From an uncultured Collinsella sp. (GTDB taxonomy: Bacteria > Actinomycetota > Coriobacteriia > Coriobacteriales > Coriobacteriaceae): DNA of 64,000 nt. Where the stretch lies: NCBI GenBank assembly GCA_900541695.1, contig UQKL01000010.1, positions 1 through 64,000 on the forward strand. Direction: 5' to 3'. The translations under genes were made by a program, and so were the position numbers. This document shows, piece after piece, positions 53,876 to 62,557 of this stretch. Below the pieces are notes generated by a model. The model worked only from the letters and a program-made list of their open reading frames with translations. It ran no database searches and had not been told where the DNA came from. Within the stretch, counting starts at the first letter, position 1, and every line of letters begins with the position of its first letter.

Positions 53876-55237
53876 ATGGATACTGTTCTGAGCGTTCTCT
53901 CCTCAGTCTTTTGGGGCCTTTTGATGCTATCCGTCCTCGTGTTTCTGCATGAGGGCGGCCACTTTTTGGCGGCCCGTGCGTGCGGCGTGCGCGTCACCGA
54001 GTTTTTCTTAGGCCTGCCGTGCCGCTTTGACATTCATCGTACGTCGCGTCGCATCGGTACCAAGTTTGGCGTGACGCCGCTGCTGCTGGGTGGCTATGCC
54101 GCTATCTGCGGTATGGACCCGACCGATGTCTCGTGCGCCGACCGTGTGCTTGCGGCGATCTATCGTCATGGTCGCGTTTCGGTTGCAGACCTTTCCGTCG
54201 AGCTGGAACTGCCCGAGGAGGATGTTCTCGAGGCTTGTGCCTTGCTTTTGGGCTGGGGTTCCATTGCGCCTTGGTACGAGGAAGGGGAGAAGCCTTCACC
54301 CAGCTATTATCCGGTTAGGTACCAGACGCTGCCGCGCGATGCTGCAGGATATACCACCTTTGACGGCCGCAAGTTCGATCGAGAGCATGCGACTGCCGAG
54401 GGCGATGTGTGGGAGCTGCCGGTCACTGCTTCGGAGTTCTTCGAGCAGGAGCGTTCGCATACCTATCTGGGCCAGGGTTTTCTCAAGCGTGCCTTTATGC
54501 TGCTCGCGGGCATTCTCGTCAATATCCTGACGGGCTTTTTGCTGCTTATGAGCATCTACTCTATCGCCGGCGTATCGGTGCCGGTCGATAGCAATGTGAT
54601 CGGTCAGGTTGAAGAAGGCTCTATAGCCGCCAAGGCGGGCATTGAGGCCGGCGACGCTATTCTTAGTGTCGATGGCGTGTCCTGCTCCAGCTGGATGGAT
54701 GTGTATGATGCCATCGGCAAGGCTGCCGGTCAGGACGATATCGCCATTGAGTACCAGCGCGACGGTAAGAAACTTTCGACCTCGGTCGCGCTCAGGGAGG
54801 GCGAGCGTTTGGGCGTTTATGCCTCCACGCAAGTGGTCCATTTGGACCCTATCACCTCGGCGCGCCTGTCGTTCTCCTATGTTCAGCAGACTGCCGAGGG
54901 CGTTATGCGCCTGCTGCAACCGCAGCATACGATGGAGATACTCGATCAGTCCAGCTCGATTGTTGGCATCAGCGTCATGTCTTCTCAGGCGGCTGCCGCC
55001 GGTCCCGCGACATTCTTAACGTTTGCCGCGCTCATCTCGTTTTCGCTGGGCTTTATGAACCTGCTGCCCATTCCGCCGCTCGACGGGGGAAAGCTGGTTA
55101 TCGAGATCATTCAAAAGGTCGCCGGTCGCGAGCTGCCACTCAAGGTGCAGACAATCGTCAGTTATGTCGGCATCGCGCTCTTTGCGCTGCTGTTTGTCTA
55201 TATGCTTCGTTCCGACGTCCTTCGATTTATTTTGTAG
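53876..55237 (+). CDS. rseP: RseP-type site-2 (M50) membrane metalloprotease with large insertion
   Basis: Intramembrane zinc protease of 453 residues. The first helix ends with HEGGH (25-29), the zinc site; GGYAAICGM is at 72-80. The second site is LLPIPPLDGG near the C-terminus, and a PDZ domain spans about 237-325. Between GGY and the next helix (AGILVNILTGFLL, about 211-223) lies an extra segment of about 115 residues. Its part 86-135 (VLAAIYRHGRVSVADLSVEL, then EDVLEACALLL) looks like a winged helix. This is not in E. coli RseP. The start has a distant TAAGGA (14 bases). Substrates are unknown; anti-sigma factors are typical. Confidence 0.93.
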   Translation: MDTVLSVLSSVFWGLLMLSVLVFLHEGGHFLAARACGVRVTEFFLGLPCRFDIHRTSRRIGTKFGVTPLLLGGYAAICGMDPTDVSCADRVLAAIYRHGRVSVADLSVELELPEEDVLEACALLLGWGSIAPWYEEGEKPSPSYYPVRYQTLPRDAAGYTTFDGRKFDREHATAEGDVWELPVTASEFFEQERSHTYLGQGFLKRAFMLLAGILVNILTGFLLLMSIYSIAGVSVPVDSNVIGQVEEGSIAAKAGIEAGDAILSVDGVSCSSWMDVYDAIGKAAGQDDIAIEYQRDGKKLSTSVALREGERLGVYASTQVVHLDPITSARLSFSYVQQTAEGVMRLLQPQHTMEILDQSSSIVGISVMSSQAAAAGPATFLTFAALISFSLGFMNLLPIPPLDGGKLVIEIIQKVAGRELPLKVQTIVSYVGIALFALLFVYMLRSDVLRFIL

Positions 55238-55250
55238 GGGAGTGTTTGGA

Positions 55251-56333
55251 TTGTCTTTGTCCCATCCTTTGCCGCGCGAGCTGACGCGCCCCGTGTTTGT
55301 GGGCGACGTGCAGATAGGCGGCGGCGCTCCGGTGGTGGTTCAGTCCATGACCTGCACCGATACCGCCGACGCCCAGGCAACGCTTGCTCAAGTGCGTGCG
55401 CTTGCCCAGGCGGGTTGCGATGTTGTGCGCGTGAGCGTGCCCACTGAGGCTGCGCTCGAGGGCTTTCGCACGATTTGTGCGGAGTCTCCGGTGCCGATCG
55501 TTGCCGATATCCACTTTAACCATAAGCTCGCCATTGGCGCCGTGGAGGCCGGTGCCGCTAAGCTCCGCATCAATCCCGGCAACATTGGCGATTGGGCCAA
55601 GGTCGATGCCGTGATCGATGCCGCGGGCGCCGCTGGGTGCGCGATTCGCATTGGCGTGAACGCCGGCTCGCTTGAGCAGGATATCGCCGAGCGCGATGAC
55701 CTTACGCAGCCCGAAAAGCTTGTGATGTCGAGCGAGCGTTTCGTCAAACATTTTGAGGATCGCGGCTTTACCAATATCGTGCTTTCCGCCAAGGCTCATA
55801 GCGTGTCCACGACGCTTGACACCTATCGTGCCCTGTCGCGCGAAATCCCCCATGTTCCGCTTCATTTGGGCGTGACTGAGGCCGGAACCAAGCTCCAGGG
55901 CACCATTAAGAGCTCTGTGGGCCTGGGAATTTTGCTTTCCGAGGGCATTGGCGACACCATGCGCGTCTCGCTCACGGCCGATCCGGTCGAGGAGCCGCCG
56001 GTCGCCTGGGGTATCCTGCAGTCGCTGGGTCTTCGCCGCCGTGGCCCCGAGATCGTATCGTGCCCCACGTGCGCTCGCTGCCAGGTTAACCTCATTCCTA
56101 TCGCCGAGGAGGTCACCGAGCGGCTTAAGAACTACTCCGCGCCGCTTTCGATCGCCGTGATGGGCTGTGCGGTCAATGGCCCCGGCGAGGCCTCTGACGC
56201 CGACTTGGGTGTTGCCTGCGGACGAGGTCAGGGCCTGCTCTTTTCGCACGGCCAGATCATTGGTAAAGTAGCTGAGGACCAAATTGTCGACGCGCTAATG
56301 GCCGAGGTCGACAAGCTTATTGAGGAGAAATAA
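55251..56333 (+). CDS. ispG: 4-hydroxy-3-methylbut-2-en-1-yl diphosphate synthase
   Basis: Fe-S enzyme of the MEP pathway. The 360-residue protein has the barrel start VQSMTCTDTADAQATLAQV, DIHFNHKLA and LRINPGNIG. The cluster region is SCPTCARCQVNL, and MGCAVNGPGE supplies the third Cys. TTG 55251 is chosen with AGGGGAG eight bases upstream; the frame is open further upstream but overlaps rseP. proS begins immediately after the stop. Confidence 0.95.
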   Translation: MSLSHPLPRELTRPVFVGDVQIGGGAPVVVQSMTCTDTADAQATLAQVRALAQAGCDVVRVSVPTEAALEGFRTICAESPVPIVADIHFNHKLAIGAVEAGAAKLRINPGNIGDWAKVDAVIDAAGAAGCAIRIGVNAGSLEQDIAERDDLTQPEKLVMSSERFVKHFEDRGFTNIVLSAKAHSVSTTLDTYRALSREIPHVPLHLGVTEAGTKLQGTIKSSVGLGILLSEGIGDTMRVSLTADPVEEPPVAWGILQSLGLRRRGPEIVSCPTCARCQVNLIPIAEEVTERLKNYSAPLSIAVMGCAVNGPGEASDADLGVACGRGQGLLFSHGQIIGKVAEDQIVDALMAEVDKLIEEK

Positions 56334-58055
56334 ATGACTCGAGCAATGTATATGTCTAAGCTTTATGCTCCGACGCTCAAAGAGGATCCGGCCGACGCCG
56401 AGCTTGCGAGCCATCGCCTGCTGCTTCGTGCCGGCATGATTCGCAAGGAGGCCGCCGGTCTCTATTCCTATCTGCCGCTTGCTTGGCGCTCGATTCGCAA
56501 GATCGAGAACATCGTGCGCGACGAGATGGATGCTGCCGGCGCCCAGGAGCTCATGATGCCCATCATGGTCGATGCCGAGCTGTGGCGTGAGTCCGGCCGT
56601 ATCGATGCCTATGGCAAGGAGCTCGTGCGCTTTGATGACCGCCACGGCCGCGAGTTCGTGCTCGGCCCCACGCACGAGGAGACCGTGACCGCCTTGGTGC
56701 GCAATGAACTGCGTTCCTACAAGCAGCTGCCGGTGAATCTCTATCACATCCAGGATAAGTTCCGCGACGAATTCCGTCCCCGCTTTGGCCTGATGCGCGG
56801 TCGCGAGTTCATCATGAAGGACGCCTACAGCTTCTCTGCCACGCAGGAGAGCCTGCAGGAGGAGTACGACAAGATGAAGCAGGCCTACGCCAATATCTGC
56901 GAGCGCTGCTACATCAAGGCCCTGCCCGTCGTCGCCGATTCCGGCGAGATCGGCGGTGACACCTCCGTCGAGTATATGGCGCTGGCCGAGGCCGGCGAGG
57001 CTTCGCTGGTCTACTGCGACGATTGCGGCTTTGCTGCCGACGACGAGGCGGCAAGCACCAAGGTCGTTGTGACCGAGGGTCCCGGCGACGGTACGCTCAC
57101 CAAGGTCGAGACTCCGGGCATGGGCACCATCGAGGCCGTTGCCAAGTTCTTTGGGTTCCCCGAGAACGGCACGCGCAAGTCCCTGGCGCTGATCGATGCC
57201 GAGGGTAAGCCCGTTGTGGCCATCGTTCCGGGCGATCACGAGCTCAACGACTGCAAGGCCGAGCACGTCTTTGGCAGGGGCTATCGCATGATGACCGACG
57301 AGGAGCTCCAGACCTACGGTCTGCATAAGGGCTTTATCGGACCGGTTAACCTTCCCGAGGGCATTCGTCTGGTCTGCGACGAGAGCCTGCGTGAGTCCAA
57401 GCAGTGGGCCTGCGGTGCCAACGAGGTCGACTATCACTTTACCGGTGCCTGCCCCGAGCGCGATTTTACCGTCGACGAGTGGGCCGATCTGGTCACCGTC
57501 GTTGCCGGCGATCCCTGCCCGCACTGCGGCAAGCCGCTCTCCGCTGCCCGCGGTATCGAGGTCTCCCAGGTCTTCCAGCTGGGCACCAAGTATTCCGAGG
57601 CCATGGGTGCCACCTTTATGGACGAGGATGGCAAGGAAAAGCCGCTTATCATGGGCTGCTACGGCGTTGGCGTGTCCCGCTCGCTTGCTGCGGTCGTGGA
57701 GCAGCACAACGACGAGCACGGTATCGTCTGGCCGGTCTCCGTTGCCCCGTACGAGGTCGCGGTGATTCCGCTCGATCCCAAGAAGGAGGAGTGCGCTACC
57801 GTCTGCGACCAAATCGTTGAGGGTCTGTGCGCCGAGGGTATCGAGGTTGTCGTGGATGACCGCGACGAGCGCCCCGGCTTTAAGTTTGCCGACAACGACC
57901 TTATGGGCTTCCCGTATCAGGTAGTGCTCGGCAAGCGCGGTCTTAAGAACGGCACTGTCGAGCTCAAGGACCGTGCCACGGGCGAGCGCGAGGACGTGGC
58001 GATCGATGAGGTCGTCGCCAAGGTTGCCGAGCTTGTGAAGGCAGCACGCCGTTAA
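56334..58055 (+). CDS. proS: Prolyl-tRNA synthetase, bacterial type with editing domain
   Basis: The 573-residue class II synthetase has motif 1 AGLYSYLPLAWR, motif 2 (DKFRDEFRPRFGLMRGREFIMKDAYSF, in part) and motif 3 GCYGVGVSRSLAAVVEQ. The editing (INS/YbaK-like) domain lies between about 225 and 380 (TIEAVAKFFGF, HELNDCKAEHVFG). This is the long bacterial form. It closes the pyrH operon and is followed by a strong terminator; no T-box precedes it. Confidence 0.97.
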   Translation: MTRAMYMSKLYAPTLKEDPADAELASHRLLLRAGMIRKEAAGLYSYLPLAWRSIRKIENIVRDEMDAAGAQELMMPIMVDAELWRESGRIDAYGKELVRFDDRHGREFVLGPTHEETVTALVRNELRSYKQLPVNLYHIQDKFRDEFRPRFGLMRGREFIMKDAYSFSATQESLQEEYDKMKQAYANICERCYIKALPVVADSGEIGGDTSVEYMALAEAGEASLVYCDDCGFAADDEAASTKVVVTEGPGDGTLTKVETPGMGTIEAVAKFFGFPENGTRKSLALIDAEGKPVVAIVPGDHELNDCKAEHVFGRGYRMMTDEELQTYGLHKGFIGPVNLPEGIRLVCDESLRESKQWACGANEVDYHFTGACPERDFTVDEWADLVTVVAGDPCPHCGKPLSAARGIEVSQVFQLGTKYSEAMGATFMDEDGKEKPLIMGCYGVGVSRSLAAVVEQHNDEHGIVWPVSVAPYEVAVIPLDPKKEECATVCDQIVEGLCAEGIEVVVDDRDERPGFKFADNDLMGFPYQVVLGKRGLKNGTVELKDRATGEREDVAIDEVVAKVAELVKAARR

Positions 58056-58088
58056 TCGACATTTCTGCAAGTAGATGTAATTGCAGGC

Positions 58089-58132
58089 CTGCTCCGCATC
58101 TCTCTTAGGATGAGATGCGGAGCAGTCTTTTT
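58089..58132 (+). terminator. Intrinsic terminator of proS
   Basis: CTGCTCCGCATCTC pairs perfectly with GAGATGCGGAGCAG around TCTTAGGAT, followed by TCTTTTTT. Confidence 0.92.
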
Positions 58133-58158
58133 TGTTGCGTGAATAAGCTCGACGGGTA

Positions 58159-58201
58159 AAGGAAAACCCCACAGCCCAAATGAGCTGCGGGGTTTTCCTT
58201 T
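58159..58201. terminator. Bidirectional hairpin between proS and the APH-like gene
   Basis: AAGGAAAACCCC and CAGC pair with GCTG and GGGGTTTTCCTT around CCAAATGA, with one mismatch. The A- and T-rich outer ends fit a terminator for the minus-strand APH-like gene (stop at 58234) and a backup for proS. Confidence 0.8.
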
Positions 58202-58233
58202 GTGCCTCCGATGCGAAATAAATCGCTCAGATA

Positions 58234-58998
58234 CTACTGATAATCGACGACGTCGATCCAGTTCTTAAGGAACTCATCGTTCACGTTGCGCTTACGAGCG
58301 AGCTCGGAAGCGGCGACGATGCTCGTCCACTGACGCACGACCTGCATGGGCATATCGGCGCGGTCGCAGTAGAGCTCCAGGTAGGCCTCAGCCTGGTCCT
58401 TGCTGTTGAGGGCAAAGAGCAGGTAGGTGGTGGCAACGTCGGCAGCAGGGGAGCCCTGGGTGGCATGTGCCCAGTCGCAGACGTACAGCTGGCCGTCGTC
58501 GCCGACGATGACGTTGGAGGGGTTGAAGTCGCCGTGGCAGACCTTGAACTCCTTGGTCATGCCGTCCAGACGCTCCTGAAGGTTGTAGCGCGTGGTGGCA
58601 TTGAGCTGATCGAGGCTGTCGATCATGCGGGCGAACTTATCGCGCTGACGGTTGAGCAGCGGGGAGGTGTAGCCGTGGATCTCGATCTGGAGGTCGACGA
58701 ACATCTCGAGGTACTCACCAAAGCGCTGGGGCTCGGCAGTCATCTTCTCGGCAAGGGTGGTGCCCGGAACCTTCTCGGTCACGAGAGCCCAGCCGTTGGC
58801 GTTCTCGAGCTGGGAAACCTCGAGAGCCTTGGGGCTGCGGATGCCGCACTCATTGATGCGGGCAAGATTCAAAGCCTCGTTGAACACGTCGGAGACGGGC
58901 TTGGTCTCGTTAAAGACCTTGACGATCTTGTCGCCCAGGTCGTAAACGACCTTGTTGCCGCGACGGACGAGCTCGGTCTTGGAATCGGGGAGCAGCAT
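58234..58998 (-). CDS. APH/choline-kinase-fold phosphotransferase, unknown substrate
   Basis: The 254-residue protein has the kinase-like fold of aminoglycoside and choline kinases: VYDLGDKIVKVFN with a Lys in the N-lobe, TEKVPGTTL, the catalytic loop CHGDFNPSN (H155, D157, N162), and the metal motif CDWAHAT (D175). The family covers small-molecule kinases; resistance is not implied. The ATG at 58996-58998 follows AAAGGA. It lies downstream of adhE in the same direction with a GC-rich hairpin between, so co-transcription is uncertain. Confidence 0.85.
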   Translation of the reverse strand: MLLPDSKTELVRRGNKVVYDLGDKIVKVFNETKPVSDVFNEALNLARINECGIRSPKALEVSQLENANGWALVTEKVPGTTLAEKMTAEPQRFGEYLEMFVDLQIEIHGYTSPLLNRQRDKFARMIDSLDQLNATTRYNLQERLDGMTKEFKVCHGDFNPSNVIVGDDGQLYVCDWAHATQGSPAADVATTYLLFALNSKDQAEAYLELYCDRADMPMQVVRQWTSIVAASELARKRNVNDEFLKNWIDVVDYQ

Positions 58999-59031
58999 GA
59001 TTGCATCCTTTCAACGATGCGATAGAAGCAA

Positions 59032-59067
59032 CGGCGGGGGCGTGCGTACACCCGTGCACCCCCGCCG
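59032..59067 (-). terminator. GC-rich hairpin downstream of adhE
   Basis: On the minus strand CGGCGGGGGTGCAC pairs with GCACGCCCCCGCCG with one mismatch. Only GTTGCTTC follows, so it may be leaky toward the APH-like gene. Confidence 0.55.
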
Positions 59068-59086
59068 CAAATAACCGTGCTAAAAA

Positions 59087-61735
59087 CTAGCAGACGGCGT
59101 AGTCCTGGGGCTCGCGGCCGTAGTAGGCGTCCAGGTAGAGCTCCTTGATCTCGCTCATGAGCGGGTAGCGCGGGTTAGCGCCGGTGCACTGGTCGTTGAA
59201 TGCCTGCTCGGTCATCTCGTCGAGGGTGTCGAGGAAGTACTGCTCGTCAACACCGTAGTCGGCGATGGTCTTCTTGACACCGATGAAGTCCTTGAGCTCC
59301 TCGAGCTTCGTGATGAAGTTCTCGAAGACCTCCTTGTCGTCCTTGCCCTCGATGCCGCAGTACTTGGCCATCTCGGCGTAGTTGTGCAGCGCGTTGGGGT
59401 AAGGATACTGGGAGAAGGTACCCATCTTGACGGGAGCCTCGGCGGCGTTGTAGCGCATAACGCGGGTCAGGATGACGGCGTTTGCGAGGCCGTGGGGCAG
59501 GTGATGGAAAGCGCCGAGCTTGTGGGCCATGGAGTGGTTGAGGCCCAGGAAGGCGTTGGCGAAGGCCATACCGGCCATGCAGGAGGCGTTGTGCATCTCC
59601 TCGCGGGCATGCGGGTCCTTGGCACCGTTCGTGAAGCTGGAGGGCAGGTTCTCGAAGACGAGCTTAGCAGCGCGCTCGGAGAGGCCCTTAGTGTAGTCGG
59701 AAGCCATGATGGAGACGTAGGACTCGATGGCGTGGGTCATGACGTCGATGCCGGAGGCAGCGGTCAGGCCGCGCGGGGCGGTCATGCAGTTGTCGGCGTC
59801 GACGATAGCCATGTTGGGGAGCAGCGCGTAGTCGGCGAGCGGCCACTTGATGCCGGTCTCCTTGTCGGTGATGATGGCGAACGGCGTGCACTCGGAGCCG
59901 GTACCCGAAGAGGTCGGGACGGCAACGAAGTAGGCCTTCTTGCCCATCTCGGGGAAGGTGAAGATACGCTTGCGGATGTCCATGAAGTCCATGGCCATGT
60001 CCTCAAACTTGCACTCGGGGTGCTCGTACATCATCCACATGATCTTGCCGGCGTCCATAGCGGAGCCACCGCCGACGGCGATGATGACGTCCGGCTCAAA
60101 GAGGGCCATCTGCTTGGCGCCGCGACGTGCGCACTGCAGCGACGGATCGGGCTCGACGTCATAGAAGCAGTCGTGGGCGATGCCCATCTCGTCGAGCTTG
60201 GCCTCGATGGCGCGGGTGTTGCCATTCTTGAAGAGGAACTGGTCGGTGACGATGAAGGCGCGCTTCTTGCCCATGACGGTACCGAGCTCGTCGAGGGCGA
60301 CGGGCGTGGAACCCTTCTTGAAGTAGACCTTCTCGGGAGCGCGGAACCACAGCATGTTCTCACGGCGCTCGGCCACAGTCTTAACGTTGATCAAGTGCTT
60401 CACCCCAACGTTCTCGGAGACGGAGTTGCCGCCCCAGGAGCCGCAGCCCAGGGTCAGAGACGGCTTCATGCCAAAGTTGTACAGGTCACCGATGCCGCCG
60501 TGCGAGGACGGGGTGTTGATGACGATACGGCAGGCCTTCATGACGTGCTCGAACAGGCTGATCTTCTCGGCCTGGGCGGGGTGCACGTACAGAGAGGCGG
60601 TGTGGCCCGGGCCACCGGCGAGCACCAGGTGCTCGGCCTTGTCGACGGCCTCCTGGAAGTCCTTGGCGTGGTACATGGCCAGGACCGGGGAGAGCTTCTC
60701 GTGGGAGAACTCCTCCTTGGCGGGGTCGGTGGAGGTGACCTCGGCGATCAGGATCTTGGTCTTGGCGGGAACCTCGATGCCGGCGAGCTCGGCGATCTTG
60801 GCGGCAGCCATGCCGGGGATGCGGTGATCGAGGGCGCCGTTCTTGAACATGGCGGCACGCAGGGCCTCCATCTCGGCACCCTGCTTGACGAAGTAGCAGC
60901 CGCGCTTCTGGAACTCGGCCTTAACCTGGTCATAGATGGTGTCGATGACGGTCACGGACTGCTCGGAAGCGCAGATCATGCCGTTGTCGAAGGTCTTGGA
61001 GTGGATGATGGAGTTGACGGCGAGCAGCACGTCGGCGGTGTCGTCGATGATGACCGGGGTGTTACCGGCGCCCACGCCCAGGGCGGGCTTGCCCGAGGAG
61101 TAAGCGGCCTTGACCATGCCCGGGCCACCGGTGGCGAGGATGATGTCGACGTCGCGCATGACCATGTTGGTCAGCTCGATGGAGGGGACATCGACCCAGC
61201 CGATGATGCCCTCGGGGGCGCCAGCCTTGACGGCGGCGTCGAGCACGAGCTTGGCGGCGGCGATGGTGCACTTGGCGGCTGCCGGGTGCGGGGAGATGAT
61301 GATGCCGTTGCGGGTCTTCAGGCTGATCAGCGTCTTGAAGATCGCGGTGGAGGTGGGGTTGGTCGTCGGGATGACGGCGCCCACGATGCCGATGGGCTCG
61401 GCGATCTTGGTGATGCCGTAAGCCTCGTCGCGCTCCAGGACACCACAGGTCTTGGTGTTCTTGTAAGCGTTGTAGATGTACTCTGCGGCGTAGTGGTTCT
61501 TGATGACCTTGTCCTCAAGAACGCCGCGGCCGGTCTCCTCGATGGCCATCTTCGCCAACGGGATACGAGCCTTGTTGGCGGCCATGGCGGCCTCATAGAA
61601 GATCTTGTCGACCTGCTCCTGCGTGTACGTAGCAAAAAGCGCCTGGGCCTCTCGCATCTGAGCGAGCTTAGCCTCAAGCGCCTCTACGTTGTCCACAATT
61701 GCGGGAGTAGTGTTTTCCGGTGACTTTTTCACCAT
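59087..61735 (-). CDS. adhE: Bifunctional acetaldehyde-CoA / alcohol dehydrogenase
   Basis: Reduces acetyl-CoA to ethanol through acetaldehyde, a redox sink of fermentation. Of 882 residues, the N-terminal half is a CoA-acylating aldehyde dehydrogenase with catalytic C255 (NGMICASEQSV), PTTNPTST and GVGAGNTPV. The C-terminal half is an iron-dependent alcohol dehydrogenase (GGGSAMDAGKIMWMMYEHPE, GTGSECTPFA, GLNHSMAHKLGAFHHLPHG with the metal His residues). Length and domain order match family members that form spirosome filaments. AAGGAG lies six bases before the ATG. An extended -10 and an inverted repeat upstream suggest regulated expression. Confidence 0.97.
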   Translation of the reverse strand: MVKKSPENTTPAIVDNVEALEAKLAQMREAQALFATYTQEQVDKIFYEAAMAANKARIPLAKMAIEETGRGVLEDKVIKNHYAAEYIYNAYKNTKTCGVLERDEAYGITKIAEPIGIVGAVIPTTNPTSTAIFKTLISLKTRNGIIISPHPAAAKCTIAAAKLVLDAAVKAGAPEGIIGWVDVPSIELTNMVMRDVDIILATGGPGMVKAAYSSGKPALGVGAGNTPVIIDDTADVLLAVNSIIHSKTFDNGMICASEQSVTVIDTIYDQVKAEFQKRGCYFVKQGAEMEALRAAMFKNGALDHRIPGMAAAKIAELAGIEVPAKTKILIAEVTSTDPAKEEFSHEKLSPVLAMYHAKDFQEAVDKAEHLVLAGGPGHTASLYVHPAQAEKISLFEHVMKACRIVINTPSSHGGIGDLYNFGMKPSLTLGCGSWGGNSVSENVGVKHLINVKTVAERRENMLWFRAPEKVYFKKGSTPVALDELGTVMGKKRAFIVTDQFLFKNGNTRAIEAKLDEMGIAHDCFYDVEPDPSLQCARRGAKQMALFEPDVIIAVGGGSAMDAGKIMWMMYEHPECKFEDMAMDFMDIRKRIFTFPEMGKKAYFVAVPTSSGTGSECTPFAIITDKETGIKWPLADYALLPNMAIVDADNCMTAPRGLTAASGIDVMTHAIESYVSIMASDYTKGLSERAAKLVFENLPSSFTNGAKDPHAREEMHNASCMAGMAFANAFLGLNHSMAHKLGAFHHLPHGLANAVILTRVMRYNAAEAPVKMGTFSQYPYPNALHNYAEMAKYCGIEGKDDKEVFENFITKLEELKDFIGVKKTIADYGVDEQYFLDTLDEMTEQAFNDQCTGANPRYPLMSEIKELYLDAYYGREPQDYAVC

Positions 61736-61775
61736 TTGTGTCTCCTTGCGATCGGAGATTTACCCTACGCCTTGC

Positions 61776-61781
61776 ATGATA
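61776..61781 (-). promoter_or_regulatory. Candidate extended -10 of adhE
   Basis: On the minus strand TTGCTATCAT contains an extended -10 (TGC TATCAT), about 40 bp upstream of the adhE start. No convincing -35 box is seen, which fits an activated promoter. Confidence 0.45.
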
Positions 61782-61827
61782 GCAAGAAATTATTCGGCGA
61801 ACGGTCAGATTCCTGTAAAAGGCACAC

Positions 61828-61857
61828 TAAAACGCTTCAATAAACTGAAGCGTTTTA
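61828..61857. promoter_or_regulatory. Perfect 12-bp inverted repeat upstream of adhE (candidate operator)
   Basis: TAAAACGCTTCA and TGAAGCGTTTTA flank ATAAAC. It is centred about 65 bp upstream of the candidate -10, without a U tract that would make it a good terminator. The symmetry suits binding of a dimeric regulator; the regulator is not identified. Confidence 0.5.
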
Positions 61858-61883
61858 ACTAAACTTTCCTATAGCATCGCCCC

Positions 61884-61943
61884 ACTCATTGGGGACAGGC
61901 TTACACGGGTGTTTTCGCTCATGTAAGCCTGTCCCCAATGAGT
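61884..61943. repeat. Perfect 22-bp inverted repeat with GGGGACAGGC core
   Basis: Arms 61884-61905 (ACTCATTGGGGACAGGCTTA, then CA) and 61922-61943 are exact complements around a 16-nt loop. Shares GGGGACAGGC with the hairpin at 619-659. It lies between the rpmB terminator and adhE. Confidence 0.8.
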
Positions 61944-61945
61944 GC

Positions 61946-61978
61946 AAAAAGGCGCCCTCCGTAGGGGAGAGCGCCTTT
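61946..61978 (-). terminator. Intrinsic terminator of rpmB
   Basis: On the minus strand AAAGGCGC and CTCC pair with GGAG and GCGCCTTT around CCTAC, with one mismatch, followed by TTTTTG. Confidence 0.85.
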
Positions 61979-62046
61979 GGTAAGTTCTATGTGAACGCGA
62001 GGTCTTTGACCCGGAGAGTCCGAGGTACTTGTTGGTAAGACCTTAT

Positions 62047-62235
62047 TTAGGAGCGCGCAACCTTGCCGGACTTGAGGCAGGTGGAGCAAACGTTCATCTT
62101 GCGACGGTGACCATCGACGACGACGTAGACGCGCTGGATGTTGGGGCGGAACTTACGGTTGGTGACGCGGTGAGAGTGGCTGATGGAGCGACCGGCAACG
62201 GGGTGCTTACCGCAAACTTCGCAAACTTTGGACAT
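62047..62235 (-). CDS. rpmB: Large ribosomal subunit protein bL28, zinc-binding form
   Basis: The 62-residue protein begins MSKVCEVCGKHPVAGRSISH, with SHRVTNRKFRPNIQRVYVV after it. CEVC and CSTC supply four Cys, so this is the C+ (zinc) paralogue type. The ATG at 62233-62235 is set by AAGGAGG upstream and by homology. It is monocistronic, divergent from pyrR. Confidence 0.97.
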   Translation of the reverse strand: MSKVCEVCGKHPVAGRSISHSHRVTNRKFRPNIQRVYVVVDGHRRKMNVCSTCLKSGKVARS

Positions 62236-62289
62236 AACTGACCCTCCTTGGGCGACAAACGAACATGTCGCGTTAACAAACAAGCCTGA

Positions 62290-62295
62290 ACTATA
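62290..62295 (-). promoter_or_regulatory. Candidate extended -10 of rpmB
   Basis: On the minus strand TGCTATAGT gives an extended -10 about 55 bp upstream of the rpmB start. No clear -35 box is seen. Confidence 0.4.
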
Positions 62296-62526
62296 GCACA
62301 GAAGCAGCTCCCTGTGCGTAATCTACACAGAGATATTCCTCTTTTGGCGATAGTGCCCACGCCACGGCCCTGGACGTAGATCCGATTTGCGTGCGGCAGA
62401 GGGGATTATGCCAGCTCGTGCGTGCGTTTTCAAGCTCGTCCCACAAATATATATAGGTTTATTGAGCATTGGACTCCGTTTGCGGATTGCTCTGTATTTA
62501 TGCTCGCAATTAAGCTCGAGGTTGGC
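62296..62526. other. Divergent intergenic spacer between rpmB and pyrR
   Basis: AT-richer non-coding DNA with no gene, repeat or RNA that I recognise. It must hold the pyrR promoter; TACACT at 62527-62532 is a possible -10 but lacks a convincing -35 partner. Confidence 0.5.
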
Positions 62527-62557
62527 TACACTATCCTTTGACCATTAAAGGGGTACG

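Noticed and set aside
58234..58998. Aminoglycoside resistance gene
   Set aside because: The fold motifs (HGDxxxxN, DW) are shared by many small-molecule kinases, the gene has host-like composition, and no mobile element adjoins it.
59384..61723. A 779-codon open frame antisense to adhE
   Set aside because: adhE has intact motifs across its whole length; the antisense frame is a codon-bias artefact.
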